Shown piece by piece: positions 9,974 through 19,047 of a stretch of 41,248 nt of DNA. The position numbers and the translations under genes were made by a program. Location: contig JAPPAJ010000132.1 in NCBI GenBank assembly GCA_026705565.1, positions 1 to 41,248 of the forward strand. The letters run 5' to 3'. Numbering within the stretch: position 1 is the first letter of the stretch; every line of letters starts with the position of its first letter. Origin of the DNA: Caldilineaceae bacterium. GTDB taxonomy: Bacteria > Chloroflexota > Anaerolineae > Caldilineales > Caldilineaceae. The notes below the pieces were generated by a model that searched no databases, was not told the DNA's origin, and saw nothing but the letters and a program-made list of their open reading frames with translations.

Positions 9974-10873
9974 TCACCCCTTGATGCCCGACATGACAAT
10001 GCCCTGAATCCAATACCGCTGCAGTAGCACGAACACCAGCAGGCACGGCAACGTCATGATAATGGACGCTGCCATCATGAGGTGTTCGGTGGCTTGTCCG
10101 CCAAGGGATACTACTCTTTGGAAGTAGGTCAGGCCAAGGGCCAGGGTGAACTTCTCCGTGGTATTGAGGAAGATCAGTGGTCCGAAGAAGTCGTTCCAGC
10201 TGCCCAGGAAGGAGAAAATGCCCATGGTGACGAATACCGGCACCGACAAGGGGGTCAGGACACGGAAGAAAATCCAAAGGGAGTTTGCACCGTCGATCTT
10301 GGCCGCCTCGTCAAACTCCCGGGGAATGGTCAGGAAGAATTGACGAAAGAGGAAGATGGCGAACGCGCCACCGCCAAACCAGGGCGGGATGTAAAGGGAA
10401 CGGAGTTCGTCGAGCCAACCAAGCCACTTGAAGAGTAGGAACGTAGGAATGATCGTGATCTGGGGCGGCAGCATCAATGTACTCAGCATGACCAGGAACA
10501 GGATGTTGCGTCCCGGGAAACGGAACCGGGCGAAGCCGTAGGCCACCAGCGATGCGGACAGGATCTGACCAATTCCCGTCAACACCGTGACTTTGAGGCT
10601 GTTCCAGAAGAATAGGGCCAGCGGGGCTTGGCGGAAGACTTCGATGTAGTTGGACCACTGGGGAGCCTCGGGTAGCCAAGTCGGCGGGAAAATGAAGATT
10701 TCCCTTGGTACCTTCAGGGATGTGAGCACTGCCCAAAGAAACGGCAGGCCAAAAGCAGCGGCCAGGACCAGAACCACCAGAAAGGTTGGGATCATGCGGG
10801 TAGCCTGCCGCAGACGGACACCGCCGAAGCGGGCTGCCGGCACCTGAGGTGCAGAGAGTGTGGGTTCTACCAT
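9974..10873 (-). CDS. Carbohydrate ABC transporter permease (MalG/UgpE-like)
   Basis: Multiple TM segments; EAA-loop-like FDEAAKIDGANSLWIFFRVLTPLSVPVFVTMGIFSFLGSWNDFFGPLIFL. Confidence 0.93.
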   Translation of the reverse strand: MVEPTLSAPQVPAARFGGVRLRQATRMIPTFLVVLVLAAAFGLPFLWAVLTSLKVPREIFIFPPTWLPEAPQWSNYIEVFRQAPLALFFWNSLKVTVLTGIGQILSASLVAYGFARFRFPGRNILFLVMLSTLMLPPQITIIPTFLLFKWLGWLDELRSLYIPPWFGGGAFAIFLFRQFFLTIPREFDEAAKIDGANSLWIFFRVLTPLSVPVFVTMGIFSFLGSWNDFFGPLIFLNTTEKFTLALGLTYFQRVVSLGGQATEHLMMAASIIMTLPCLLVFVLLQRYWIQGIVMSGIKG

Positions 10874-11850
10874 CGCTCGCCCTGGTCAAACTCGTAGTAG
10901 ACCCACGAGCGGGAAAGACGCAGCTGCCAATAGGTCAGGATTACCAGGATCAGGAAGAAGAACCAGGCCAGAGCGGACGCGTATCCCATCTCCCAGTAGT
11001 CGAAGGCGTGATTATAGAGGTTCAGGACGTAGAAGAGGGTCGAGTAGGCAGGCCCGCCGGCTGGCCGCGTCTGGCCGGCTCCGCTGGTCGCCACGAAAGC
11101 CAGCGTGAACATCTGCATCGCGCCGATCAGGCCCAGCACCAGGTTGAAGAACATCGACGGCGAAAGCAGGGGAATGGTGATGCGCCAGAACTTGGCTTGG
11201 TTGCCCGCACCGTCGATCTCCGCCGATTCGTAGAGTTCGATTGGAATCCCCTGCAGGCCGGCCAGGAAGATAAGCATCGAGCCGCCGCCGACGGCGCCCC
11301 AGAGACTGATCACGATCAGGGACGGCTTGGACCATTGGATGTCATCGAGCCAGCGCGGTCCTTCGATGCCGATCAAGTCAAGGAGATAGTTGGCCAGGCC
11401 CACGTTCGGCTGGAAAATCCAGAGCCAGAGAAAGGCGGTGGCGACGATGGGCGTGATGGATGGCAGGAAGTAGATGGCCCTGAAGATGGTGCGTCCCAGG
11501 ATGCGCTGGTTGAGGAGCAGGGCGCAGCATAGGGAGCCGGCGATGGAGACCGGCACGAAGACGGCAGCGTAGTAGACCGTGTTCCAGAGCGACTTCCAGA
11601 AGAGGTCGTCTTGGAACATGCGGATGTAGTTGTCCAACCCTACGAAGTCGGGCGGCGTGATGATCTTGTAGAACGTGAGACTGAGGTAGATGGAGGCCAG
11701 CATCGGGCCGACCGCGAACACCGCGAAACCGACCAGCCAGGGCGCGATGTACAGATAGCCCTCGATGGCTTCCCTGGTAGCGGAGGACATGCGCACGGGA
11801 GAACTCCTATTGGAAGCCGGGTGTCCGGGTGTGCTGGTTGTCGCAACCAT
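10867..11850 (-). CDS. Carbohydrate ABC transporter permease (MalF/UgpA-like)
   Basis: YLYIAPWLVGFAVFAVGPMLASIYLSLT; EAA-loop-like LYESAEIDGAGNQAKFWRITIPLLSPSMFFNLVLGLIG. Start may be internal (MSSATREAIEG). Confidence 0.92.
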   Translation of the reverse strand: MVATTSTPGHPASNRSSPVRMSSATREAIEGYLYIAPWLVGFAVFAVGPMLASIYLSLTFYKIITPPDFVGLDNYIRMFQDDLFWKSLWNTVYYAAVFVPVSIAGSLCCALLLNQRILGRTIFRAIYFLPSITPIVATAFLWLWIFQPNVGLANYLLDLIGIEGPRWLDDIQWSKPSLIVISLWGAVGGGSMLIFLAGLQGIPIELYESAEIDGAGNQAKFWRITIPLLSPSMFFNLVLGLIGAMQMFTLAFVATSGAGQTRPAGGPAYSTLFYVLNLYNHAFDYWEMGYASALAWFFFLILVILTYWQLRLSRSWVYYEFDQGERW

Positions 11851-11876
11851 TGCCGGCGGGCGACACCTGGCTACCC

Positions 11877-12977
11877 CTATGCCTCGAACACGATCACGCT
11901 GCGGCGTGCTTCGCCGCGGGTCATCAGGTCGAAGCCGTCGTTGACCTCTTCCAGCGAAAGCCGATGGCTGACCAATGCGTCCAGTTTGAACGTGCCGGCA
12001 CGGAACCGGTCGATCAGCAGTGGGATGTCGAGGGCCGGGATGCCGCCACCGGCGTGCGCACCGGTGATCACCTTTTCGTTGTCGATCAATTCCGCCTGAT
12101 CGACCACGAGTTGTGTGCCGGGAGGTCCGGCTCCCTCCAGCACTACCATGCCTCCGTTGCGCACGACGCCGACGGTTTGGTTCATCGCGACGGCCGAACC
12201 GGAGAAATCGAAGGCGAAGTCGGCCATGGCACCGCCGGTGGCTGCACTCACGGCCTCCGCAGGATCCGCCTGCGAGGCGTCAATGGTGTCGGTTGCGCCG
12301 AATTCGCGTGCCCAGTCGAGCTTGCGGGGTACGACATCGATGGCGATGATCTGCCGGGCGCCGCAGAGCTGTGCCGCGTTGATGCCGGCAAGGCCCAAGC
12401 CGCCGCAGCCGAAGACTGCAACGCGGCTGCCCGGCGCGACCTTGGCCCGGGTCAGGACGGCCGCTGCGCCGGAGAGGGCGCAGCAACCGAGAAGGCAGGC
12501 CGCCTCGAACGGCACTTCGTCCGGGATCTTTGTCAGTGACGCTTCCGGGACGACGCATGCCTCCACGAAGGTTGCGATCTCGTGGTGTCCGAAGCGCCCA
12601 ACGCGAATTCCGTCAAGGCTAAAGCGGCTGTCGATGTCAGGCACGGCTCGGCGGCGCTGGGGTTCGCAGAGGCGCGGCCGGCCCGTCCGGCACTGGCGGC
12701 AGTGGCCGCAGGCACCCAGCAGATCGGATACCACATGGTCTCCCACGGTGAGCGTGTGAACCCCGTCCCCCAGCGCCTCGACGATCCCGGCTCCTTCGTG
12801 GCCTGGGATGTACGGCTTGGGCCAGCCCGCGTGGGTGACAACGAACTTGTCGCTGGCACAGATGCCGCTGGCGCCCCAGCGTACGAGCACTTCGCCCGGC
12901 CCCGGCGGAGCCAGTTCGACATCCCGAATCTCCAGGCGGGCACCGTCGCGCAGGCACAGCGCAGCTTGAACTCTCAT
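11877..12977 (-). CDS. Zinc-dependent alcohol dehydrogenase (MDR family)
   Basis: MRVQAALCLRDGARLEIRDVELAPPGPGEVLVRWGASGICASDKFVVTHAGWPKPYIPGHEGAGIV; CGHCRQCRTGRPRLC; VFGCGGLGLAGINAAQ. Confidence 0.9.
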   Translation of the reverse strand: MRVQAALCLRDGARLEIRDVELAPPGPGEVLVRWGASGICASDKFVVTHAGWPKPYIPGHEGAGIVEALGDGVHTLTVGDHVVSDLLGACGHCRQCRTGRPRLCEPQRRRAVPDIDSRFSLDGIRVGRFGHHEIATFVEACVVPEASLTKIPDEVPFEAACLLGCCALSGAAAVLTRAKVAPGSRVAVFGCGGLGLAGINAAQLCGARQIIAIDVVPRKLDWAREFGATDTIDASQADPAEAVSAATGGAMADFAFDFSGSAVAMNQTVGVVRNGGMVVLEGAGPPGTQLVVDQAELIDNEKVITGAHAGGGIPALDIPLLIDRFRAGTFKLDALVSHRLSLEEVNDGFDLMTRGEARRSVIVFEA

Positions 12978-13777
12978 CAGTTCTCCGGATTTCCATTGCC
13001 GACGGAGGCAGCGAGCGAATGGCTGGTCACTTGGGCCAGCGGTTCGCCGATCACGGCTTCGGTCAGCATTTCGGGGGTAACATCGGCCTTGTCGGCGTCC
13101 AGCACCTTGACACCCGCGTTCAGGGCGACAAAGTGGTCCGAGACCGCGTAGGCATGGTGGATGTTGTGGGTGATGAAGACCGTAGCGATGCCGCGTTCCT
13201 TCAACGTCTCCATCAGGTCCAGGACGGCGTGGGTTTCCTTGACCGAGAGCGCGGCCGTGGGTTCGTCGAGCATGAGGACCTGGACGCCGAAGTAGAGGCT
13301 GCGGCTGATGGCGAGCGCTTTTCGTTCACCTCCCGAGAGGTTTTCCACCAGTTCCTCGGCATCGTCGAGGAAAATGCCCATCTCGGCAATCGCCCGCAGC
13401 GACTCGGTCGCCATGTGGTCGAAGTCCAGGAATCCCCACCGGCTGCGCGGTTCCTTCCCGAGGAAGAAGTTGCGTGCGATGTTCATGATGGGGACGAGTC
13501 CCAGGTCCTGGTAAACGATTTCGAGTCCGGAAGCCCGCGACTGGCTGGGATTCTTCCAGCGGACCTGTTCTCCCTTGTAGTGCACCGTTCCGCGCGACGG
13601 CGGGAAGACGCCGGCCATGATCTTGACCAGCGTCGTCTTGCCGGCGCCGTTGTCTCCAATCAGTCCCAGAACCCGTCCGGCGTGAAGATCCAAGTCCACT
13701 CCGCGCAGTGCTTGCACGTGTCCGAAGCTCTTGTGGATGTCCGTCATGCGGACAATCGGAGTGCCGGTGTCGGTCAT
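12977..13777 (-). CDS. CUT2 sugar ABC transporter ATP-binding protein, single NBD
   Basis: MTDTGTPIVRMTDIHKSFGHVQALRGVDLDLHAGRVLGLIGDNGAGKTTLVKIM (Walker A); LSGGERKALAISRSLYFGVQVLMLDEPTAALSV (signature and Walker B). Confidence 0.93.
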   Translation of the reverse strand: MTDTGTPIVRMTDIHKSFGHVQALRGVDLDLHAGRVLGLIGDNGAGKTTLVKIMAGVFPPSRGTVHYKGEQVRWKNPSQSRASGLEIVYQDLGLVPIMNIARNFFLGKEPRSRWGFLDFDHMATESLRAIAEMGIFLDDAEELVENLSGGERKALAISRSLYFGVQVLMLDEPTAALSVKETHAVLDLMETLKERGIATVFITHNIHHAYAVSDHFVALNAGVKVLDADKADVTPEMLTEAVIGEPLAQVTSHSLAASVGNGNPEN

Positions 13778-14817
13778 GCGTCGCTCCGCTGGAACTGGAG
13801 CAGACGGAAGTTGCTGAAGCCGCGGTTGATGATCACCGCGAGCATCAGGATGATGCCGGTCACCGGCATGTAGATGTAGGAGGAGTAGCCGAAGAAGATC
13901 AGGCCCGAACGGATCACACTCACGAAGATGGCGCCGAGCACCGCGCCGACCATGCTGCCCTTGCCCCCCATCAGAAGGGTGCCGCCAATCACGGCCGCCG
14001 TGATGGCCTCGAACTCCATGCCCATGCCCAACTGCGATTGGGAAGTGAGGAAGCGGGCCATGTTGGCAGCACCGGCAAAGCCTGCCAGAAGGCTGCAAAG
14101 GGCGAAATTGATTACCTTCACGCGGCTCACCGGCACACCGGAGTTGCGCGCCGCCTGCGCGTCGCCGCCGGTGGCCAGGACCCAGTTGCCATAGCGGGTC
14201 TTGGCGAGTACGACCTGCAGAATGATGGCGAGCAGGATCCACCAGATTACGGTGTTCCGCATCAGGGAGAAGGTGATGCCGGCCATCATCTCGAGGAACT
14301 CCTTGTCCGCCTTGTAGCTGACGGAAAAGCCTCGGGTCAGGATGATGTGCATGCCCCGGTAGAACATCATTGCGGCCAGCGTCACGATGAAGGACGGGAT
14401 GCGCAAGTTGACCGTGATCAGGCCGTTGACCAGGCCGATGACCGCACAGAGGATCAGGGTCACGAGGAAGGCCAAGGGCGGTATCAGGCCCGCATTGGCC
14501 ATTTGGGCGAAAAACAGGGTGGCGATGAGGTAGACCGAGCCAACGGATATGTCGAACTCGCCCGAAATCATCAGGAAGCCGCAGCCGAGGGCCACGATGC
14601 CAACGTTGGCCGCGACCGTCAGGATGCTGGTGTAGGAGTCCACAGTGCGGAAGTTGGCCGCGCCGATCGAAAAAACCGCCACCAGGAGGACCAGGGTCGA
14701 GAAGATTCCCAGTTCGGGAATCCGCCGGACCATGCGGTTGACCCGGCGGCGAAAGTCGTCGCGCCCGCGGCGGTCGGTCCCGTCGACCGATACGGGGTCG
14801 GTGGCGTTGATCGTCAT
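13774..14817 (-). CDS. CUT2 sugar ABC transporter permease (RbsC-like)
   Basis: GCGFLMISGEFDISVGSVYLIATLFF and GGTLLMGGKGSMVGAVLGAIFVSVIRSGLIFFG are RbsC-type motifs. Confidence 0.92.
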   Translation of the reverse strand: MTINATDPVSVDGTDRRGRDDFRRRVNRMVRRIPELGIFSTLVLLVAVFSIGAANFRTVDSYTSILTVAANVGIVALGCGFLMISGEFDISVGSVYLIATLFFAQMANAGLIPPLAFLVTLILCAVIGLVNGLITVNLRIPSFIVTLAAMMFYRGMHIILTRGFSVSYKADKEFLEMMAGITFSLMRNTVIWWILLAIILQVVLAKTRYGNWVLATGGDAQAARNSGVPVSRVKVINFALCSLLAGFAGAANMARFLTSQSQLGMGMEFEAITAAVIGGTLLMGGKGSMVGAVLGAIFVSVIRSGLIFFGYSSYIYMPVTGIILMLAVIINRGFSNFRLLQFQRSDA

Positions 14818-14917
14818 GTTCGGGTTGTGGCGGAAAGTGGGTTGGGAAAGATCGCACCGGCAGGCTCGCCCACACCTGCCGGCAACGGCTCAATCCGCCT
14901 TCAGGGTCGAGCCAATG

Positions 14918-15991
14918 TCAGGCCCGGATTCCGGCTTCTGCCTGGCCGATCAGGGCCGCGGCGTTTTCCTGGGTGACGACATAGGGTCCGGTCGAAATGT
15001 CGTTGGCAATCAGGAACTGGTTGGTTACCCACTGCCACGCGAGGGCTGCACCGTACCAACCCTGCAGATAGACCTGCTGGTCGATCGTGCCCACGCAGTC
15101 GCCGGCATCAATCATTCCGAGCAGTTCGGGATCCAGATCGATGCTGGTGACGTAGACCTTGCCTTCCTCGAAGGGTTCGTTCACGTTGCCCAGCTTGCCC
15201 ATTTCGCGCAGGACCTCGATGGACCAGGCAGCAGGCCGGCTCCAGCCGGTATGGATCGTCTCCACATCCGGGTTGGCGATCAGGTGGGCCCGGACTATCT
15301 CCTGCATCTGCACCGGATCGACTTCTCCGGCGATGCTTTCGAAGTTCGTGCCTTCCGGCGTGAGCACATCCGACATGCCCTGCCCCCGGGTGACAAGCAC
15401 CCAGGCACCCGGCACGTGCTCAATGTAGGTGGAGCGCTTGGGAGCACGCCCGGCCAGCTCCGTGAAGGCAGCCAACGCCCGTTGGGCGTTGCGGACCCCC
15501 GTCAACTAGGTGTCCTCGCCCGCGTATCGCAGGTGCGGAACCTGCTCCTCTGCCGGGCGCGGGTCCTTGGAGTTCACCAGCACCACCGGTACGCCTTGGT
15601 CGGCGAGTTGGCGGATGGGTTCGTCCAGGGCGTCCACATCGGACAAGACGGCCACGACCGCGTCGGCGTCGCCCGCCGCCACGATCCGTTCCATGTTCTC
15701 GCGCTCTTCGGCGAAGTCGCCGTCGCGGACGGTTCCGAGGTACTGTCCGTCGATGTTGTAGTGGCTGCAGAAATCCTGGAAGCCGTTGTTGGCGGCCGAC
15801 CAGAATGAGATTTCCACCGAGCCGTGGGTGTTGAAATAGAACTTGTAGTCCGGCGATTCCGACATCATGGACCCTTCGGACGGTGCGGCAGCGGGTGTGA
15901 CCGGCATCACGCAGGCAGCCGTCATGGATGCCCCCGCCGCGACCATCGAAGCACTCAGAAAGTGTCTGCGGTTCAGTTTCTTTCCGCTCAT
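14918..15991 (-). pseudogene. CUT2 sugar ABC transporter substrate-binding protein interrupted by an in-frame TAG
   Basis: ORFs 15506..15991 (MSGKKLNRRHFLSASMVAAGASMTAACVMPV...DADAVVAVLSDVDALDEPIRQLADQGVPVVLVNSKDP...AGEDT*) and 14918..15505 (LTGVRNAQRALAAF...) are in the same frame and directly adjacent, separated only by TAG (15506-15508). Confidence 0.8.
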
Positions 15992-16531
15992 AATTTCTCC
16001 TGTGGGTAGTTCCGAGTCCAGTTGTCATGGGATAGGTGCTGACGACAACTACGCCGGTGGTCGGGTGTTCCGCACCTCCTGTGCTGCATTCATGTGTGGA
16101 TGTGCGGGATGTGGGCGCATCCTTTGCACGGTGGAGAGATTCTAACAGCGAGGAAAATCCGCTGATTCGGGCGCACAGCAGAGATCTTGGACACTGCTCG
16201 AAGGCTTCCGTGAGAGTGCAGAGTGCGCTGACGGCCCGCGTCGTGTTGAACGATGTTCCGATTTCCTGCATCCGTTCTTCACGGATTGATCACAGTCGCC
16301 ATACAGAATAGGTGGAAAGGAATTCCGGTGGCAGTTGGATTGGAGTTGGGTTTGGGATCGGCTCCGCCAGCCCGCATCACAAAAAGAAACGAGACAAAAT
16401 ATGTATAGGCGGAGTTTCCAGACAGCACCCGGCGGCGGAGCATCTCTCGTCGTCACGGAGCCGGAACATCCTGTTGCCTCCGGTCAGGCCAGTTCGCGGC
16501 GTCCGCTGTCGCAAACCTTCATCGCTTTGTC

Positions 16532-17019
16532 ATGGCTTTCCTGATAGGGACGTTTGCACTGAGCGGTTGCATGGTTGGCGAACAAACCCATGGTGAGCAT
16601 GGGGAGGCACATGGTGAACATGGAGCCGAGGGTGCGAATCAAGAACATGCCGCCACTGCGGAAGGGAGCGAAGAGGAATCCGGCGACCTCCTGACCTTGG
16701 ACGAAACCTATGACGTGGTTCGGCTGGGTGCCGGATGAGCCTGGCATATAGTACCGAGGACAACGCCTTCGTTGGCACCGTGCAGAACACCACCGCCGAA
16801 ACCTTGCCGCAGGTCCGAGTGGAAGTGCATCTGACCAACGGCGTGGAACTTGGTCCTACGACTCCGCAGGACCTTGAATCCGGTCAGATAGTGGAAGTGG
16901 TGCGCAACGCAGCGGATCAGGAATTCGATGGCTGGTCGCCCCATGCGGAAGTCGGCGGTTCCGAACACGGTCATGAAGGTGAAGGCGGGAACGAGCATGG
17001 TTCAGACGACCAAGGCTGA
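16532..17019 (+). pseudogene. His-rich lipoprotein with FxLYD-like domain, apparently frameshifted
   Basis: ORF 16532..16738 (MAFLIGTFALSGCMVGEQTHGEHGEAHGEHGAEG...LTLDETYDVVRLGAG*) runs into ORF 16735..17019 (MSLAYSTEDNAFVGTVQNTTAETLPQVRVEVHLTNGVELGPTTPQDLESG...). Restoring one C near 16733 (GCCGGATG to GCCCGGATG) gives ...VVRLGARMSLAYSTEDNAFVGTV..., a continuous FxLYD-like reading. Confidence 0.62.
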
Positions 17020-17386
17020 GGTCTGTGCTTTCATCGTCCGACGGCACGAACTGCCGTTCCCGATCGCCCCTGCCATTGGATTGGCAATCGGAACACTCAC
17101 TTCCCGGATCCGGGCTGCCGCAGTATCGCCGTCGCGTCAAATTACTGATTAGCCGGAGCATTCATTTGCTTAGCGTACCGGAGAATCAAAGTGTCTGCGG
17201 TGCGCTTGGCGCGGGATGTCCAGTCGGTGGCTGGCGCGCTGCGCGCCGTCAATAACTCACGGGTTTGACAGTCTCGGGACAGAAGGCCGCGCTGCCATGG
17301 CCGCACCTGGTCTCCATTCCTTGGCACGCCACCGCACCCATTCCCACGCCAATTAATGCAGTCTCCTGTGCAGCGGTTTGTTGCGT

Positions 17387-18604
17387 CTACAAGACAGATG
17401 GGTGATCTCCCCCGGCCAACTCGCTGCCCTCTTCACTTTCTGTTGTGATACCAAAGATTTTCCGCCATTCAGCCGGGTTGTCCAGAACCGCTGTCAGGAG
17501 ATCGTCCGTGTTGCCGGGTGCCCCGAACTCCTGCCAGTGTCGGGCGATTGCATCGACAGCTCCTTCATTGGACAAGATATGGTCCAAGACCGTGAGGATG
17601 GTTTGCGCCCTTCCCTGCGCTTCCCCGCGCTTTTCCCCACGTGCTTCACTCTCCCGAAGTTTATCGCCAAGGGCATCGCGCCATATCCCCAGGTTGGGGT
17701 CGAACCACTGAAACACGGGCGCATCGTCCGGGTGATCCTGTTTCAGACGCACCACATTCCCGATGACGGCACTGCGCACCTCCATGTTGGGGTCGTCCCC
17801 TTCACTTTCCACGCGCATATAGTTGCTGTTGGGTTGCAGGCGATACAGGGCAAGCTGTGCCAGGTATCCTTGGGAATCTCCTTCCGGCGGTTCTCCGGGA
17901 TCCACAATCAGGTATTCCTTCACACCAAGACGTTCGTAAAGGACCGCCTTGTCCCCATAGTCCCGCGCCGCAGACGAAGGCGACACGACTTCTACAACCA
18001 TTTCCGGGACAGGATGCCCGGGATCTGTCCGGATGACGCGTGATTCCTTCAAACTGCGGTCGTCCCGACCCGCCGGCAACACCACCAGATCGGGTTTGAC
18101 TTGGGTCTTGGGTTTCCTGCCGCCCGTGAACAGGCTCAAATCGCGGCCCACAGCTTCCGGGAAGTGATAGTCGGGGGTGGGTTGTACTCGGTGCACTCCT
18201 TCTCCACCCAAAGGTATGCAGAGCGTTTCCCGCATCTGTTCGATGAGCGGATTGTGACGTTTCTGGTCGGGACTCACGAAACCCGCCAAGTCGTAGGGGA
18301 AGTTGCGGACATTGACCTTTCCATAGTCGGGGTCAGTGGTCCAGTCTTCGTAATATTCATGGTTTTCGTCGTAGACGAACTCCGGGTCGAAGTGGGATAG
18401 GGCTTGCAGGTCCGCCTGCCATGCCCGGGGGTGCAACAACCGCCACATCGCTCGCTGGTAACGCGACGCGATGGCGGTCGCCGAATCCGTGTCGCCCCGC
18501 GAGGCGGGGACCTGCCAGTCCCAAGCCTCTTGGGGTGGGGGCCGTCGCGGAACAGGCGCTACCGCTACGGCTTGGCCGGAAGTCTCTGCTGGTGCAACGG
18601 CCAT
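17387..18604 (-). CDS. Uma2 family (DUF820, PD-(D/E)XK-like) protein
   Basis: KPDLVVLPAGRDD...GHPVPEMVVEVVSPSSAARDYGDKAVLYERLGVKEYLIVDPGE is a Uma2 core; C-terminal RESEARGEKRGEAQGRAQT coiled tail. Confidence 0.87.
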   Translation of the reverse strand: MAVAPAETSGQAVAVAPVPRRPPPQEAWDWQVPASRGDTDSATAIASRYQRAMWRLLHPRAWQADLQALSHFDPEFVYDENHEYYEDWTTDPDYGKVNVRNFPYDLAGFVSPDQKRHNPLIEQMRETLCIPLGGEGVHRVQPTPDYHFPEAVGRDLSLFTGGRKPKTQVKPDLVVLPAGRDDRSLKESRVIRTDPGHPVPEMVVEVVSPSSAARDYGDKAVLYERLGVKEYLIVDPGEPPEGDSQGYLAQLALYRLQPNSNYMRVESEGDDPNMEVRSAVIGNVVRLKQDHPDDAPVFQWFDPNLGIWRDALGDKLRESEARGEKRGEAQGRAQTILTVLDHILSNEGAVDAIARHWQEFGAPGNTDDLLTAVLDNPAEWRKIFGITTESEEGSELAGGDHPSVL

Positions 18605-19047
18605 GGGGTTGCCCTCCCTGCCTATATTACGCCCACCATTTTAATCTGCCTGTCTCCGCTGGATGGGGACAGCAGCCAATACCGAGACTTGCACTGCGAT
18701 GGGGGAGGTCGCGGCACCGTACACACGATTCGGTACCTGGCCACGGTGACCGCTATCCATCACAATCCCACTATGCGTGCCCATTGCACGCAGCTGTGTC
18801 AACGGGGCAAACCAAGGAAGGGGATACCCGCCGCCACGTGCAAGCTGCTTCCCCTGAACGCGGTGATCCGGGACCAGGTCTCTTGCCCACGGATCCTCCG
18901 TCGAGGGCCAACAGCGCCTGTCCCTCAGCACGGTTGAAGGACAGTCACGCGAACTTGGTGCAACTGGGAGTTGCCGGGCTCCTGGATGATCTCAAATCCT
19001 GACTGCCTCACGATCATCAGTGAACGCCGCGGCCGGAAGCAATTGTC

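Noticed and set aside
12977-14893. 638 aa - strand ORF as one long protein
   Set aside because: Only the C-terminal 267 aa (12977..13777) is a real ATPase; the N-terminal part is an out-of-frame reading of the permease gene.
13708-14976. 422 aa + strand ORF opposite the CUT2 permease
   Set aside because: Highly charged shadow ORF antisense to an RbsC-like gene; no family motif.
15503-15508. Genome-wide amber recoding as explanation for the TAG in the SBP gene
   Set aside because: Other genes in the window (e.g. 1227-2261 and 7380-8693) appear to terminate normally at TAG.
16142-16530. Several short ORFs in the gap upstream of the lipoprotein
   Set aside because: Short, overlapping on both strands, no motifs; region more likely intergenic/regulatory.
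17233-17247. GGCGCG-CTG-CGCGCC inverted repeat as a terminator
   Set aside because: Only a 6 bp stem, no T-tract and more than 200 bp from the lipoprotein stop; expected by chance in GC-rich DNA.
18641-19002. Short ORFs between the Uma2 and Gfo/Idh genes (e.g. 18641..18931 -)
   Set aside because: No recognisable domain; could not support a gene or transposase remnant from sequence alone.
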